From: Pseudomonas sp. Irchel s3h14
Lineage (GTDB): Bacteria; Pseudomonadota; Gammaproteobacteria; Pseudomonadales; Pseudomonadaceae
Length of the DNA: 53,901 nucleotides
Reading direction: 5' to 3'
Assembly: GCF_900187425.1 (NCBI RefSeq)
Contig: NZ_FYDJ01000029.1
Location: 1-53,901 of the forward strand
This document shows, piece after piece, positions 41,573 to 49,857 of this stretch. Under the pieces are notes generated by a model. That model saw only the letters and a program-made list of their open reading frames with translations. It did not search any database and was not told where the DNA came from. How positions within the stretch are numbered: position 1 is the first letter of the stretch; each line of letters starts with the position of its first letter. The position numbers were made by a program, and so were the translations under genes.

Positions 41573-42997
41573 CTAGTAGGCATGTTTGCCGGAGAAGGCA
41601 AACACCGTTCGTACAAGGATGATGAAATCGAGCCATAGCGACCAGTTGTTGATGTACTCGATGTCCGAGTCAACACGCCGGATCATCTGATCTATATCCC
41701 TCGTTTCACCACGATAGCCACGTACCTGAGCCAGGCCTGTGATGCCCGGTTTAATGTTGTGACGCGCAAAGTAGCCAGAGACATCGGGCGAGTACTGCAC
41801 ATCGTGTTGAATAGCGTGCGGGCGAGGCCCCACCAGAGACATTTCTCCCATCAAAACGTTGAACAACTGCGGTAGTTCATCAAGGCTGGTCCGCCGAATA
41901 AAGGCTCCCACCCTGGTCATGCGCGGGTCATTCTTTTGCGCCTGCTTGACGACGCCGTCTTCTGGCTGATGGGCGACCATGCTTCTGAACTTCCAGATCC
42001 GGAAAGCTTCTCCACTCCACCCCATGCGCTGCTGACGAAAGAATATGGGGCCAGGGCTATCGAGCTTGATGGCAATGGCGATGGCTACCAGGAGTGGCGT
42101 TGCAAGAACCAAAATGAGAAAGGCCAGGACTTTGTCTTCAAGATTCTTCAGAAACAGACGCATCCCCATCAGCGGAGTTTCAGACAAGGTCAGCACGGGA
42201 ATGCCGGCGATCTCGCGAACACTGTGGTTGATCAGGCGCAACGAGAAAATGTCAGGCACCCAGTTAACAGAGATGTGTTTATCGAACAGACTTAAATAAA
42301 CATCCTGGATGACCTCTGAGCCACCCAGAGGGGTCACGAAATAGACGGTACGAATGGCGTGTTTAACAACTAACTCATCAAGGTCGGAGATATCGCCCAG
42401 TATCGACAGACGTTGCGCGCCTTCCAGACTTTCCTTTCCCCGATCATCGTCCGCGCCAATCAACACACAGCCGACTATGCGCTCACCGAGCCAGGGATTA
42501 TTGCTGATTTTCTTGTGAAGATAGCTGGCCAGTTCGCCCGAGCCAATGATGAGCGAGTTTTCCAATTGAGTCGGGTGGGCCAAAAACTTCTTCTGCATCT
42601 CGCGTGTTGCGAGGTGCAAAAGCAACTGGGCAAAATATCCACCAACAAATAACTGCCCGACCAATAAACGCGAGTACTGTTCGCTTTGCTTGGTAAGAAA
42701 GGCCATGGCAACGAGAAAGCCAAACGTGGCAGTCCACGCTTTCAAAAGCTTGAAGGCTTTGACGGTAAAAACAACATTGCTGCGGTAAATGGCATAGTGG
42801 TCGTACACGACGGCCAACGCCCCCAGCAGCAACAGGAGCAGGATGACATAGGACTGCGTTATGAAGCCGATATGATAATTGATCAAAAACCACGCAACAC
42901 CGGTCACCGCAACACAATCGAGACCAGCCTGAACAACGATACTGGTACTGCTTCTTCGCTGGAGAACGGAACGGGTACTGTTGGGCTCAAATATCAT
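41573..42997 (-). CDS. Undecaprenyl-phosphate sugar-1-phosphate transferase (WcaJ-like)
   Basis: This 474-residue initiating enzyme transfers a hexose-1-phosphate, usually glucose, to undecaprenyl phosphate. It has four N-terminal helices (about 20-120), a central Rossmann-like CoA-binding-type domain (SLIIGSGELASYLHKKI) and the C-terminal transferase domain. That domain has the membrane-entering helix (VLAFLILVLATPLLVAIAI), KLDSPGPIFFRQQRMG, FRIWKFRSM, the catalytic DE in RTSLDELPQL, NVLMGEMSLVGPRPH and KPGITGLAQVRGYRGE. GAGGT seven bases upstream supports the ATG. It faces the rest of the cluster from its far end and probably has its own promoter, so the starting step may be regulated apart from assembly. 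Confidence 0.93.
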   Translation of the reverse strand: MIFEPNSTRSVLQRRSSTSIVVQAGLDCVAVTGVAWFLINYHIGFITQSYVILLLLLLGALAVVYDHYAIYRSNVVFTVKAFKLLKAWTATFGFLVAMAFLTKQSEQYSRLLVGQLFVGGYFAQLLLHLATREMQKKFLAHPTQLENSLIIGSGELASYLHKKISNNPWLGERIVGCVLIGADDDRGKESLEGAQRLSILGDISDLDELVVKHAIRTVYFVTPLGGSEVIQDVYLSLFDKHISVNWVPDIFSLRLINHSVREIAGIPVLTLSETPLMGMRLFLKNLEDKVLAFLILVLATPLLVAIAIAIKLDSPGPIFFRQQRMGWSGEAFRIWKFRSMVAHQPEDGVVKQAQKNDPRMTRVGAFIRRTSLDELPQLFNVLMGEMSLVGPRPHAIQHDVQYSPDVSGYFARHNIKPGITGLAQVRGYRGETRDIDQMIRRVDSDIEYINNWSLWLDFIILVRTVFAFSGKHAY

Positions 42998-43437
42998 ATT
43001 TAGACCTCATCTGCTGCCCCTGGCGCTCGATGATGACGCGATTCAGTTCATGCTGCCCTCGCTTGAGAGCGTTGGCTTCACCGTGATTAGCCACCCACCT
43101 TCGAAAATTACAGGCTTTGGGAGCATGTGGCGACGCGTGCTATCACTTTAGCAGTACTGTGAAATCATTCACTGAATCTGCGTAGTTCTGAGTAGTTTAG
43201 TAGAAGCTCCGGGCCTGAAAAAATGAAGCCCGTCGAGATACCGACCGGCCTGCAGCGCAGCCGTCCGCGGTGTCTGCGGCAAGGTCGTACTTGGTCAGCA
43301 ATCGGGTATAGGGCTCGAGTGTGGTCGCGCAGTGATCGAGGCTTACACCGAGCTGAAATCTGCGTGCATTGCGCACTGATTCCATCGCGGTAAAACGAGA
43401 CGGCGCCCGTAATGGGCGCCGTCTTCGTTTGGGTCGA
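42998..43437. other. Non-coding gap between the WcaJ-like gene and the thiolase
   Basis: It must contain the promoter of the WcaJ-like gene. A 62-residue minus-strand frame (43197-43385, with RFQLGVSLDHCATTLEPY) is open but has no recognisable family and may be a remnant. A weak CGGGC/GCCCG dyad lies at about 43209-43232. The thiolase terminator is listed separately. Confidence 0.5.
43399..43428 (-). terminator. Intrinsic terminator of the thiolase gene
   Basis: A perfect 10-bp stem (GACGGCGCCC / GGGCGCCGTC), loop of five, followed on the minus strand by TCGTTTTA. It lies 10-40 bases past the thiolase stop. Confidence 0.87.
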
Positions 43438-44622
43438 TCAGACGCGTTCGAACAACACGGCGATGCCTTGGCCGCCGCCGATGCACATGGTTGCCAAGGC
43501 ATAACGGCCCTGAACACGGTGCAATTCGTGAATGGCTTTAGTGGCAATGATCGCACCGGTCGCGCCCACCGGGTGGCCCAGAGAAATCCCCGAACCGTTC
43601 GGGTTGACCTTCTCCGGGTCGAAGCCCAGTTCCTGCGCCACGGCACACGCCTGGGCCGCGAATGCTTCGTTGGACTCGATGACATCGAGGTCGGCAACGG
43701 TCAGACCGGCGCGTTTGAGGACCAGGCGGGTGGCGGGAATCGGTCCCAACCCCATCAGCTCTGGTTCCACACCGGCATGGGCATAACCGACCAGTCGGGC
43801 CATCGGCTTGAGACCTTGCTCGAGTACCATCTGACCCGTGGCCAAGATCAGTGCACCGGCACCATCATTGAGGCCCGACGCGTTGCCGGCGGTGACGCTG
43901 CCGTCTTTTTTGAAGGCCGGTTTCATCTTGCCCAATTGCTCGGCATTGACCTCGGCGCGGACATGCTCATCCGTCGCAAACGTCACGGTACCTTTGCGGG
44001 ACGCCACTTCGATCGGCACGATCTGGTCGGTGAATCGCCCTTCAGCAATCGCCCGGGCTGCGCGTTGCTGACTGAGCAGCGCCAACTCATCCTGAGCCTG
44101 ACGAGTGATGCCATAGCGCTCGGCGATGTTTTCCGCAGTAACGCCCATGTGGAAACCGCCAAACGGGTCTTGCAGAGCGCCGAGTACGTAGTCCATGGCT
44201 TGCATATCACCCATGCGTGCGCCCCAGCGCGCCTGCGGCAACAGATAGGCCCCGCGGCTCATGGATTCGACGCCACCTGCCAGCGCAGCGCCTGCGTCTC
44301 CCAACATCAAACTTTGTGCTGCGCTGACAATGGCCTGCAAACCAGAACCGCAGAGGCGGTTGACGTTGAAGGCGGGCGTCTCTTTCGGCAGGCCGGCATT
44401 CATCGCCACGGCACGAGAGATGTAGGCGTCACGGGGTTCCGTCGGGATCACATGCCCCATCACCACGTGACCGATGTGTTCAGGCGCCAGCCCCGAACGT
44501 TCAATGGCGGCACGGCAAACGTCAGTGGCCAGTTGGATAGGTGGCACATCTTTGAGCGAACCACCAAAGCTGCCGATGGCCGAGCGGACGGCGCTGATAA
44601 CAAAAATGTCGGATGGGTTCAT
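43438..44622 (-). CDS. bktB: Beta-ketothiolase / acetyl-CoA acetyltransferase
   Basis: This 394-residue thiolase condenses or cleaves acyl-CoA (acetoacetyl-CoA or longer 3-ketoacyl-CoA). The acyl-accepting cysteine is in NRLCGSGLQAIVSAAQ. The two C-terminal motifs are ISLGHPVGATGA (His) and TMCIGGGQGIA (second Cys). The residue pattern follows BktB of Cupriavidus closely, for example SFGGSLKDV and RWGARMGD. The ATG at 44622 has AGGGGAA at good spacing. The longer open frame to 44901 is leader and repeat. It is alone, with no partner dehydrogenase or CoA-transferase beside it, so a role in fatty-acid, polyhydroxyalkanoate or ketone metabolism is not decided. Confidence 0.92.
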   Translation of the reverse strand: MNPSDIFVISAVRSAIGSFGGSLKDVPPIQLATDVCRAAIERSGLAPEHIGHVVMGHVIPTEPRDAYISRAVAMNAGLPKETPAFNVNRLCGSGLQAIVSAAQSLMLGDAGAALAGGVESMSRGAYLLPQARWGARMGDMQAMDYVLGALQDPFGGFHMGVTAENIAERYGITRQAQDELALLSQQRAARAIAEGRFTDQIVPIEVASRKGTVTFATDEHVRAEVNAEQLGKMKPAFKKDGSVTAGNASGLNDGAGALILATGQMVLEQGLKPMARLVGYAHAGVEPELMGLGPIPATRLVLKRAGLTVADLDVIESNEAFAAQACAVAQELGFDPEKVNPNGSGISLGHPVGATGAIIATKAIHELHRVQGRYALATMCIGGGQGIAVLFERV

Positions 44623-44850
44623 GCGGGTTCCCCTGGATTCGATTGCGTTACAGTATTTTTTATTGGGGGCGAGTCTAGAGTCGGCAACGTTATTTGGCCT
44701 ATGCCGAAATTGCTCAAGGGCGCTGGTGTTTTTTGCCATTTCAATTGAAGTAGATATTAGATCCATCTGAACAGGTCGAAAGCGCGAAAGAGGTAAAAAC
44801 CCGAAGTACGCCCCCTCGCCACAATTGTGGCTGTACCTGAATCGCGCTCT

Positions 44851-44901
44851 GATCGTTTCCACGCTCCGCGTGGGAATGCATCCCGTGACGCTCCGCGTCA
44901 C
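44851..44901. repeat. Double-hairpin interspersed repeat
   Basis: Two adjacent palindromes, CCACGCTCCGCGTGG (44859-44873) and GTGACGCTCCGCGTCAC (44885-44901), share the core CGCTCCGCG. This arrangement is a common intergenic repeat in fluorescent pseudomonads. Its right edge coincides with the point where a response-regulator relic loses homology. Confidence 0.75.
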
Positions 44902-44996
44902 CCATGCGCAGGACTCAAGCCTCGCGGCGACAGGCCCAGGCGGTTGAGCAGGTAATTGCCTGCCTTGGGTTCGTCTTCGACTACGAGGATGTTCAT
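44898..44996 (-). pseudogene. Truncated response-regulator gene (N-terminus only)
   Basis: The frame starts MNILVVEDEPKAGNYLLNRL, the unmistakable beginning of an OmpR-type receiver domain of the metal-responsive CopR/CzcR kind. After about 29 residues it runs into the double-hairpin repeat and stops at 44898. The rest of the receiver, the DNA-binding domain and the sensor kinase are gone. The DUF2790 gene just upstream often accompanies copper or heavy-metal two-component systems in Pseudomonas, which supports the reading that such a system was deleted here. Confidence 0.75.
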
Positions 44997-45107
44997 GGGG
45001 ATCTTGCCGGGTTCGGGTGTCAGCAATATTCAGAGTGCGGAGGCGGGCTACAGGGGCGAGACATTGGCGCCAATGTAGCCCGATCCTCTGTGAGTACAGG
45101 CGTCTGA

Positions 45108-45365
45108 TCAGTTACCACCAAGGCAATCCATGCCCTGTACCTGGTAATCCAGCACGTGCTTGCGACCCTGCTGGTCGAGGTAAATCAGCTGCGCGGGGAC
45201 GATGCCACAATCTTGCGTGATGATATTGCTGGACAGGTCTTTGGCGATATCCAGGTGGACGAAGAAACCGGTCTTGTCGTGGATGACAGGTTCGGCGGTC
45301 TGGGTATCGGCAAACGCAAAACCCGTGGCGAGGAGAGCAGCAAAACCGAGGATTAACATTTTCAT
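45108..45365 (-). CDS. DUF2790 periplasmic protein
   Basis: This 85-residue protein has a signal peptide (1-19, LILGFAALLATGFAFA) and a compact mature part with two cysteines (ITQDCGIVPAQL and QGMDCLGG) and the family's LIYLDQQGRKHVLDYQV hairpin. DUF2790 proteins are Pseudomonas-specific periplasmic proteins often next to metal-responsive two-component genes. Their function is unknown to me. Here the companion regulator survives only as a 5' fragment (44898-44996). The gap of about 110 bp between them could still hold the shared promoter region. AGAGGGA upstream supports the ATG. Confidence 0.8.
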   Translation of the reverse strand: MKMLILGFAALLATGFAFADTQTAEPVIHDKTGFFVHLDIAKDLSSNIITQDCGIVPAQLIYLDQQGRKHVLDYQVQGMDCLGGN

Positions 45366-45429
45366 GATGATTCCCTCTATTCAGAGGCGGATTGAATGAC
45401 AATTTTGTAACGAAACGGCGCCGAAGTGA

Positions 45430-45534
45430 CGGTGGGTGACCGGCGGCTTCGAGGATCAGGTCAGCGATTTCTTTGGAGTAAGAGACCAAAGGCTGGTGGC
45501 TCGACGGCAGCTCGATGGTGGTCGCGTTCCTGCC
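45430..45534 (-). pseudogene. Relic of an alpha/beta-hydrolase C-terminus
   Basis: A minus-strand stretch encodes TIELPSSHQPLVSYSKEIA followed by DLILEAAG. This is the last part of alpha/beta-hydrolases, with the active-site His in SSH. No hydrolase sequence precedes it and no stop follows in frame at the expected place, so it is a fragment. The remaining sequence between DUF2790 and the next gene shows nothing else. Confidence 0.5.
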
Positions 45535-45608
45535 TGCCGTATGTCGGGAGCGAGGAACGCCACCCATGAAAAAACTTCAAAACGAAGACTGTCTTTGGGA
45601 GTTTGAGC

Positions 45609-45830
45609 ATGAGTGATGATCAAAAGAGCGAAGCCCTGGCGGCCTGGTACCAGCTCCTGAAAGTGCCCGAAATCCGGATGGATGCTGAAGAGCAATATGA
45701 CGCGTTGCTCAAGGCTGCCGATGAGATGGAGCGCACCGGACTCATCAACAGCGCTGAATGGCGCAGGCTGGTTCAAGAGGCGAGCGCTGCTTTTGCCAAT
45801 GCGACTGAAGGGTTGGGGCGCGGAACGTAG
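45609..45830 (+). CDS. Small soluble protein of unknown function
   Basis: This 73-residue, mostly helical and acidic protein (SDDQKSEALAAWYQLLKVPE, ADEMERTGLI, NSAEWRRLVQEA) has no signal peptide, membrane segment or cysteine. A GGGAG site seven bases before ATG 45609 supports translation. A TTG at 45603 is less likely. I do not recognise a family. It lies beside the decayed patch and converges with a LysR gene 17 bp away. Confidence 0.6.
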   Translation: MSDDQKSEALAAWYQLLKVPEIRMDAEEQYDALLKAADEMERTGLINSAEWRRLVQEASAAFANATEGLGRGT

Positions 45831-45847
45831 TGGTCAATCCCTGGTGG

Positions 45848-46750
45848 TCAAACTTCGCCTGCTGGCTGTTCGGCCTGTTGGGTGAACCACTGCATGATCA
45901 GCGAACAGGCTGGATGAGCGGCGGCGGAAGGTTGCAGGTTCAAGGCGTAAATGCCGCGGGTCTTCAAGGGGTGGCCGAACGGAACGACGAGCACGCCGCG
46001 TTCGAGTGATTCGCCTGCCAGGGTCAGGTCAGTCATGGCGACCCCCAGCCCTCGCGCCGCCGCATCGAGCGCCAACTCGTCGAGGTTGAAGGGGATGTGG
46101 CGGTAGTCCTCGAGTGACTGGCCGCCATTGGCGTGCAGCCACCGGAACCAGTCATGTTTGTCCGCCGAGCGATGCAACAGCGGGAAACGCACGAGATCGG
46201 CCACCGACTCCAACGGCTGGGAGGTGCTGCCCAGGCTTGGGGCGCACACCGGCACCAGCGCCTCCTCGAACAACGTCAGGCAGTCAGGATCGCGGGACGG
46301 CTCGGGCAGATAGAGGATGTAGGCGTCGCTGTCGATGGCCGGTTCCACCACTTCCGTGGCCACGGTTTCGATCGACAGCGAAACCTGCGGATGACTTCGA
46401 TAGAACTCGCTCAACTTTGGCAGCAACCATCGAACCGCCAGCGACACATGCATGCGTATGCGGAAGGGGCGTTTTTGCGGTGTCAGCCGATCTTCAAGGG
46501 TTTTCAGTTGCGCCAGGACACTTCGGGCTGTCGCAAGCACCTGTTCGCCTTCCGGTGTCAGTCGAACACTGCGGCTATTCCTCACGAACATCGGCAAGTC
46601 GAAGTGGCTCTCCAACTGCTGGATTTTTCGGCTCACTGCGCTTTGGGTCAGGCACAGCTTTTGCGCCGCGTGCGTGAAGCTGCCCGAGCCTGCGACCTCG
46701 ACCAGCGCCTGTAAGGCCTGGAGAGAAGGAACGTGATGAATTTTATCCAT
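45848..46750 (-). CDS. LysR-family regulator (GcvA-like)
   Basis: This 300-residue regulator begins with the winged helix-turn-helix HHVPSLQALQALVEVAGSGS, then FTHAAQKLCLTQSAVSRKIQ. That is the GcvA-type subgroup, in which the N-terminus starts with a short PSLQAL stretch. The effector domain covers about 90-295. It is divergent from the FAD oxidoreductase/binding-protein pair across a 149-bp gap and is probably their regulator. I found no clean ATC-N9-GAT box there. The effector is unknown and may be an amine or amino acid. Confidence 0.85.
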   Translation of the reverse strand: MDKIHHVPSLQALQALVEVAGSGSFTHAAQKLCLTQSAVSRKIQQLESHFDLPMFVRNSRSVRLTPEGEQVLATARSVLAQLKTLEDRLTPQKRPFRIRMHVSLAVRWLLPKLSEFYRSHPQVSLSIETVATEVVEPAIDSDAYILYLPEPSRDPDCLTLFEEALVPVCAPSLGSTSQPLESVADLVRFPLLHRSADKHDWFRWLHANGGQSLEDYRHIPFNLDELALDAAARGLGVAMTDLTLAGESLERGVLVVPFGHPLKTRGIYALNLQPSAAAHPACSLIMQWFTQQAEQPAGEV

Positions 46751-46899
46751 GCGTTTTTTGAATAGCTCGATGATTTTATAACGTTGGTTGTATCACTACA
46801 GGCCTTATAGATTCTAGCTCTAGCCAGCGCCAGCCGGAAATACTCATGCGATGACGTCATGTGCGGTGCTTGCAGAACGACAGGCAGATGAGGTGATGC

Positions 46900-48201
46900 A
46901 TGACCAATGTATGTGGCTGGATTGCGCAGGCGGGGAGTTCACCCGTTCGCGATGCTCTCAAAGGCACACAAAAAGCCGATTGGCTGATTGTCGGTGCTGG
47001 TATCACCGGCCTATGCGCCGCTCACACACTCGCTGAAATGCACCCTCAGGCGCGGATTGTGATTGTCGACAGACAACGGGCCGCGCAGGGCGCCTCGGCG
47101 CGCAATTCAGGCTTCGTAGTGGGGCACGAACATCCGGCCAAGGATGAGCTGATCGGCAACCCGGGTTTTGCCGGTTTTGAAGTCGATACCTCGATTTCCC
47201 GTGCCGCCAGTGACGAAGTGCGCCAGCGCATTGCTCGTCTCGGTATCGAATGTGAATTCAGGGAATCGGGCTACTTCTTCGCCGTCAACGATCCCGGCAA
47301 GTTGACCGATGTCGCGGCCAAACTGGCAACGCTAAGCGCTGTCGGCGCCTCTGCGCATTTTCTGGAAGGTGAACCGCTTAGCAAACAACTGGGCACCGCG
47401 CACTACCGGGCCGCGATCTGGTGCGGCAATGGCAACGCACTGCTGCAACCCGCCAAATACGTGAAGGGCCTGCTGGATACGCTGCCGGCCAACGTGACCC
47501 TGTTTGAGAACACCGATATCACCGGCCTGGAGCGTTTGGGTAAAGGGCGTATTCGCGCCAATGGCACCGATGGAAGCATCGAGGCCAGACAAGTCCTGGT
47601 GTGCCTGAACGCGTTCATCCCGCGCTCCGGAATAGAAGACAGCGGGACGTTCCCGATGGAACTCAGCGCAAGCCTGACACGGCCGCTCAGCGACGCCGAG
47701 TTCAAGTCCATCGGCGCGGTTGAGCCTTGGGGCGTGCTGTCCACCCGGCCCTTGGGCGCCACGGTGCGACTGACCCCGGACCGCCGGGTGATGATCCGCA
47801 ATACGGCGGAATACCGTTCTCGGGATTTATCCAACAGTGAGCTGCTGCACCGTCGCAAACACCATGTGCTCGGCTTGCAACGACGCTTCCCGTTCTTGAG
47901 CGAGCAGGACATTCAATACACCTGGACCGGACACTTGAGCGCTTCACGCACCGGGCAACCGTATTTCGCCAAGGTCGACGAAGGTGTGTTTGCGGTGGCC
48001 GGCTGCAATGGTTCGGGCGTTGCGCGCGGCAGCCTTTGGGGACGCTTGCTCGCCGAACTGGCATCAGGTGACAGCTCGCCCATCCTCGAATCGGTGATGC
48101 GCAGGGCCCAACCGGGCTGGCTGCCACCGCGGCCCTTGCTCGATATCGGTGCCATGCTTCGAATGCGCGTGGAAGCGGTCAGGGCCAAAACAGAAATCTA
48201 G
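46900..48201 (+). CDS. FAD-dependent amine/D-amino-acid-type oxidoreductase (DAO family)
   Basis: This 433-residue flavoenzyme has the Rossmann start DWLIVGAGITGLCAAHTLAE at about residue 27, the second FAD motif IVIVDRQRAAQGASARNSGFV, and the C-terminal VFAVAGCNGSGVARGSLWG that closes the FAD site. The layout resembles DadA and gamma-glutamylputrescine oxidase PuuB. It probably oxidises a secondary or primary amine. It lies 51 bp upstream of a PotF-like binding protein and opposite a LysR gene, so the three likely form one amine-use module. The transporter membrane parts are not nearby. GAGGTG before ATG 46900 supports the start. Confidence 0.87.
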   Translation: MTNVCGWIAQAGSSPVRDALKGTQKADWLIVGAGITGLCAAHTLAEMHPQARIVIVDRQRAAQGASARNSGFVVGHEHPAKDELIGNPGFAGFEVDTSISRAASDEVRQRIARLGIECEFRESGYFFAVNDPGKLTDVAAKLATLSAVGASAHFLEGEPLSKQLGTAHYRAAIWCGNGNALLQPAKYVKGLLDTLPANVTLFENTDITGLERLGKGRIRANGTDGSIEARQVLVCLNAFIPRSGIEDSGTFPMELSASLTRPLSDAEFKSIGAVEPWGVLSTRPLGATVRLTPDRRVMIRNTAEYRSRDLSNSELLHRRKHHVLGLQRRFPFLSEQDIQYTWTGHLSASRTGQPYFAKVDEGVFAVAGCNGSGVARGSLWGRLLAELASGDSSPILESVMRRAQPGWLPPRPLLDIGAMLRMRVEAVRAKTEI

Positions 48202-48252
48202 AAAACCCGGCGATCAAACAATAAAAACTCAACAAACACTCGGTGATTGAAC

Positions 48253-49341
48253 ATGCGCGTCAATAACATTTCCCTGATGGTCGTGCTGACGACGTTGTCG
48301 GCAGCCACTTACGCTGACGAAGTCGTCAATATTTCAAACTGGAACGGCTACATCGCCGACGACACCTTGACCACGTTCACCAAGGAAACGGGGATCAAGG
48401 CCACGTACGACATTCACGACAGCAACGAAGTGCTGGAATCCAAACTGATGACCGGCAACACCGGCTATGACGTGGTGAGCCCTTCGAACCATTTTCTGTC
48501 CCGACTGATAAAGGCCGGGGCGGTGCAGAAACTCGATAAAAGTCAGCTGCCCAACTGGAAAAACCTTGACCCGGCGCTGATGAAAAAACTCGAGGTCAAT
48601 GACCCGGGCAACCAATACGGTTATCCGTACATGTGGGGCACGGCGGGAATTGGCTACAACGTCGAGAAGATCAAGGCGATCTTCGGCAACACCGATGTCA
48701 CCCATTCCTGGAATCTGTTTTTTGATGAAAACAACATCAAGAAGCTGAGCCAGTGTGGTGTGGCGATTATTGATAACCCTACGCAGATCCTGCCGATCAC
48801 CCTGAATTACCTGGGGCTGCCGTCCCATAGTCACGATCCGGCGGATTACAAGAAAGCCGAGCAGGCGCTGCTCAAAATCAGGCCTTACGTCCAGTATTTC
48901 CACGCCTCCAAGTACATCAGCGACCTGGCGAACGGCAATGTCTGCGCGGTGATCGGTTTCAATGGCGACATCGTACAGGCGGCCGCCAGCGCCAAGGAAG
49001 CCAACAACGGCATCGACATTGCCTATTCGATCCCTGACGAAGGTTCCACCCTGTGGTTCGACATGGTGGTCATGCCCAAGAGCGCGCCGCACGAGAAGAA
49101 TGGCTACGCCTACATGAACTACCTGCTGACGCCTCAGGTCATTGCCAACATCAGCAACAGCATCCATTACGCCAACCCCAACCTGGCGGCGGATCAGTAT
49201 GTTGTTCCGGCCGTGAAGCAGGACCTGGCGATTTACCCGCCGACACGTGTGCTGGACAAGTTGTTTACCGTAGAGGAACTTCCCGCGGCCATCGCACGGT
49301 TGACGACCCGCCTGTGGACTAAGTTGAAAACCAATACCTGA
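48253..49341 (+). CDS. PotF/SpuD-type periplasmic binding protein, altered pocket
   Basis: This 362-residue protein has a signal peptide (1-22, MVVLTTLSAATYA) and a mature part aligned with PotF over its length (ISNWNGYI, DSNEVLESKLMTGNTGYDVV, YPYMWGTAGIGYNVEK, YFHASKYISDLANGNVCAVIGF). By comparison with what I recall of PotF, two acidic diamine-binding positions are replaced (SDY becomes NGY; the EE of DAPEEVF becomes TQ), whereas the Asp residues in FNGDIVQ and WFDMVV remain. The ligand is therefore probably not putrescine and may be a mono-amine or a guanidino/amino compound. ABC permease and ATPase genes are absent nearby. ATG 48253 is chosen over TTG 48247. Confidence 0.85.
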   Translation: MRVNNISLMVVLTTLSAATYADEVVNISNWNGYIADDTLTTFTKETGIKATYDIHDSNEVLESKLMTGNTGYDVVSPSNHFLSRLIKAGAVQKLDKSQLPNWKNLDPALMKKLEVNDPGNQYGYPYMWGTAGIGYNVEKIKAIFGNTDVTHSWNLFFDENNIKKLSQCGVAIIDNPTQILPITLNYLGLPSHSHDPADYKKAEQALLKIRPYVQYFHASKYISDLANGNVCAVIGFNGDIVQAAASAKEANNGIDIAYSIPDEGSTLWFDMVVMPKSAPHEKNGYAYMNYLLTPQVIANISNSIHYANPNLAADQYVVPAVKQDLAIYPPTRVLDKLFTVEELPAAIARLTTRLWTKLKTNT

Positions 49342-49344
49342 TGA

Positions 49345-49857
49345 TCAGGTGTACGCCAACAGCCGACCGCAGAGAATGACGCTGACCCATAACCCAATCG
49401 AAAGCAGCGCCTGGATTTTTGCGATTCCAGGCGCCGCAGTGCCCGTGTTCCACTGGGTGACCGAGCGGTATACCCCGACGTGGAAAAGAGCCGCGTTGAG
49501 CCCGGCAGTAGCGATCAGGCATAGCTTCAAGATGAAGATGTCATTCGAGGCGAAGTCATGGGGATGGGCTGAAAACATCATCAGCCCGGCGGGCACGATC
49601 AACAGCAGGGCCAGGATGGACCAGGTCAGGAGGTGGCGAGCCAGGGCCGTCACCGCAATCTCTTTCGACAGCCCGAGTACCCGCAGATCGAACATCACGA
49701 CAGAGCCGACCAGCACCACAAATCCAATGATGTGAACCACCTCGACCATCGGATACAGCCACAGGTCGCCGCGCATGGCCGCGCCAAGTTGCGAGTCACC
49801 CACCCAGTCCAGCCAGCTGTCCGGACCCGATCCTGCGCTGGCATCAATGGCCTGCAT
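49345..49857 (-). CDS. Four-helix membrane protein (DUF6644-like)
   Basis: This 170-residue inner-membrane protein has about four hydrophobic helices: VVHIIGFVVLVGSVVMFDLRVLG, LLTWSILALLLIVPAGLMMFSA, the KLCLIATAGLNAALF region and IQALLSIGLWVSVILCGRLLA. Histidines and a conserved-looking EVVH near the first helix could hold a metal or haem. The start overlaps the stop of the upstream secreted protein (TGATG), so the two act as a pair. I believe these are DUF6644 and DUF6152 proteins, which co-occur, but their function is unknown to me. It ends three bases from the convergent PotF-like gene. Confidence 0.65.
   Translation of the reverse strand: MQAIDASAGSGPDSWLDWVGDSQLGAAMRGDLWLYPMVEVVHIIGFVVLVGSVVMFDLRVLGLSKEIAVTALARHLLTWSILALLLIVPAGLMMFSAHPHDFASNDIFILKLCLIATAGLNAALFHVGVYRSVTQWNTGTAAPGIAKIQALLSIGLWVSVILCGRLLAYT

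Noticed and set aside
17033..42997. Assignment of the cluster to Psl, Pel, alginate or bacterial cellulose
   Set aside because: Hallmark genes of these systems (for example alg8/alg44, bcsA/bcsC, pelF/pelG, pslA-D order) are absent, and the gene set fits a Wzx/Wzy pathway.
43369..44748. 459-codon plus-strand open frame opposite the thiolase
   Set aside because: The thiolase on the minus strand has both active-site cysteines and the GHP motif. The plus frame shows no family features.
44623..44901. 93-residue N-terminal extension of the thiolase
   Set aside because: The extension covers leader and repeat sequence. The thiolase fold starts at MNPSDIF, which has a strong ribosome site.
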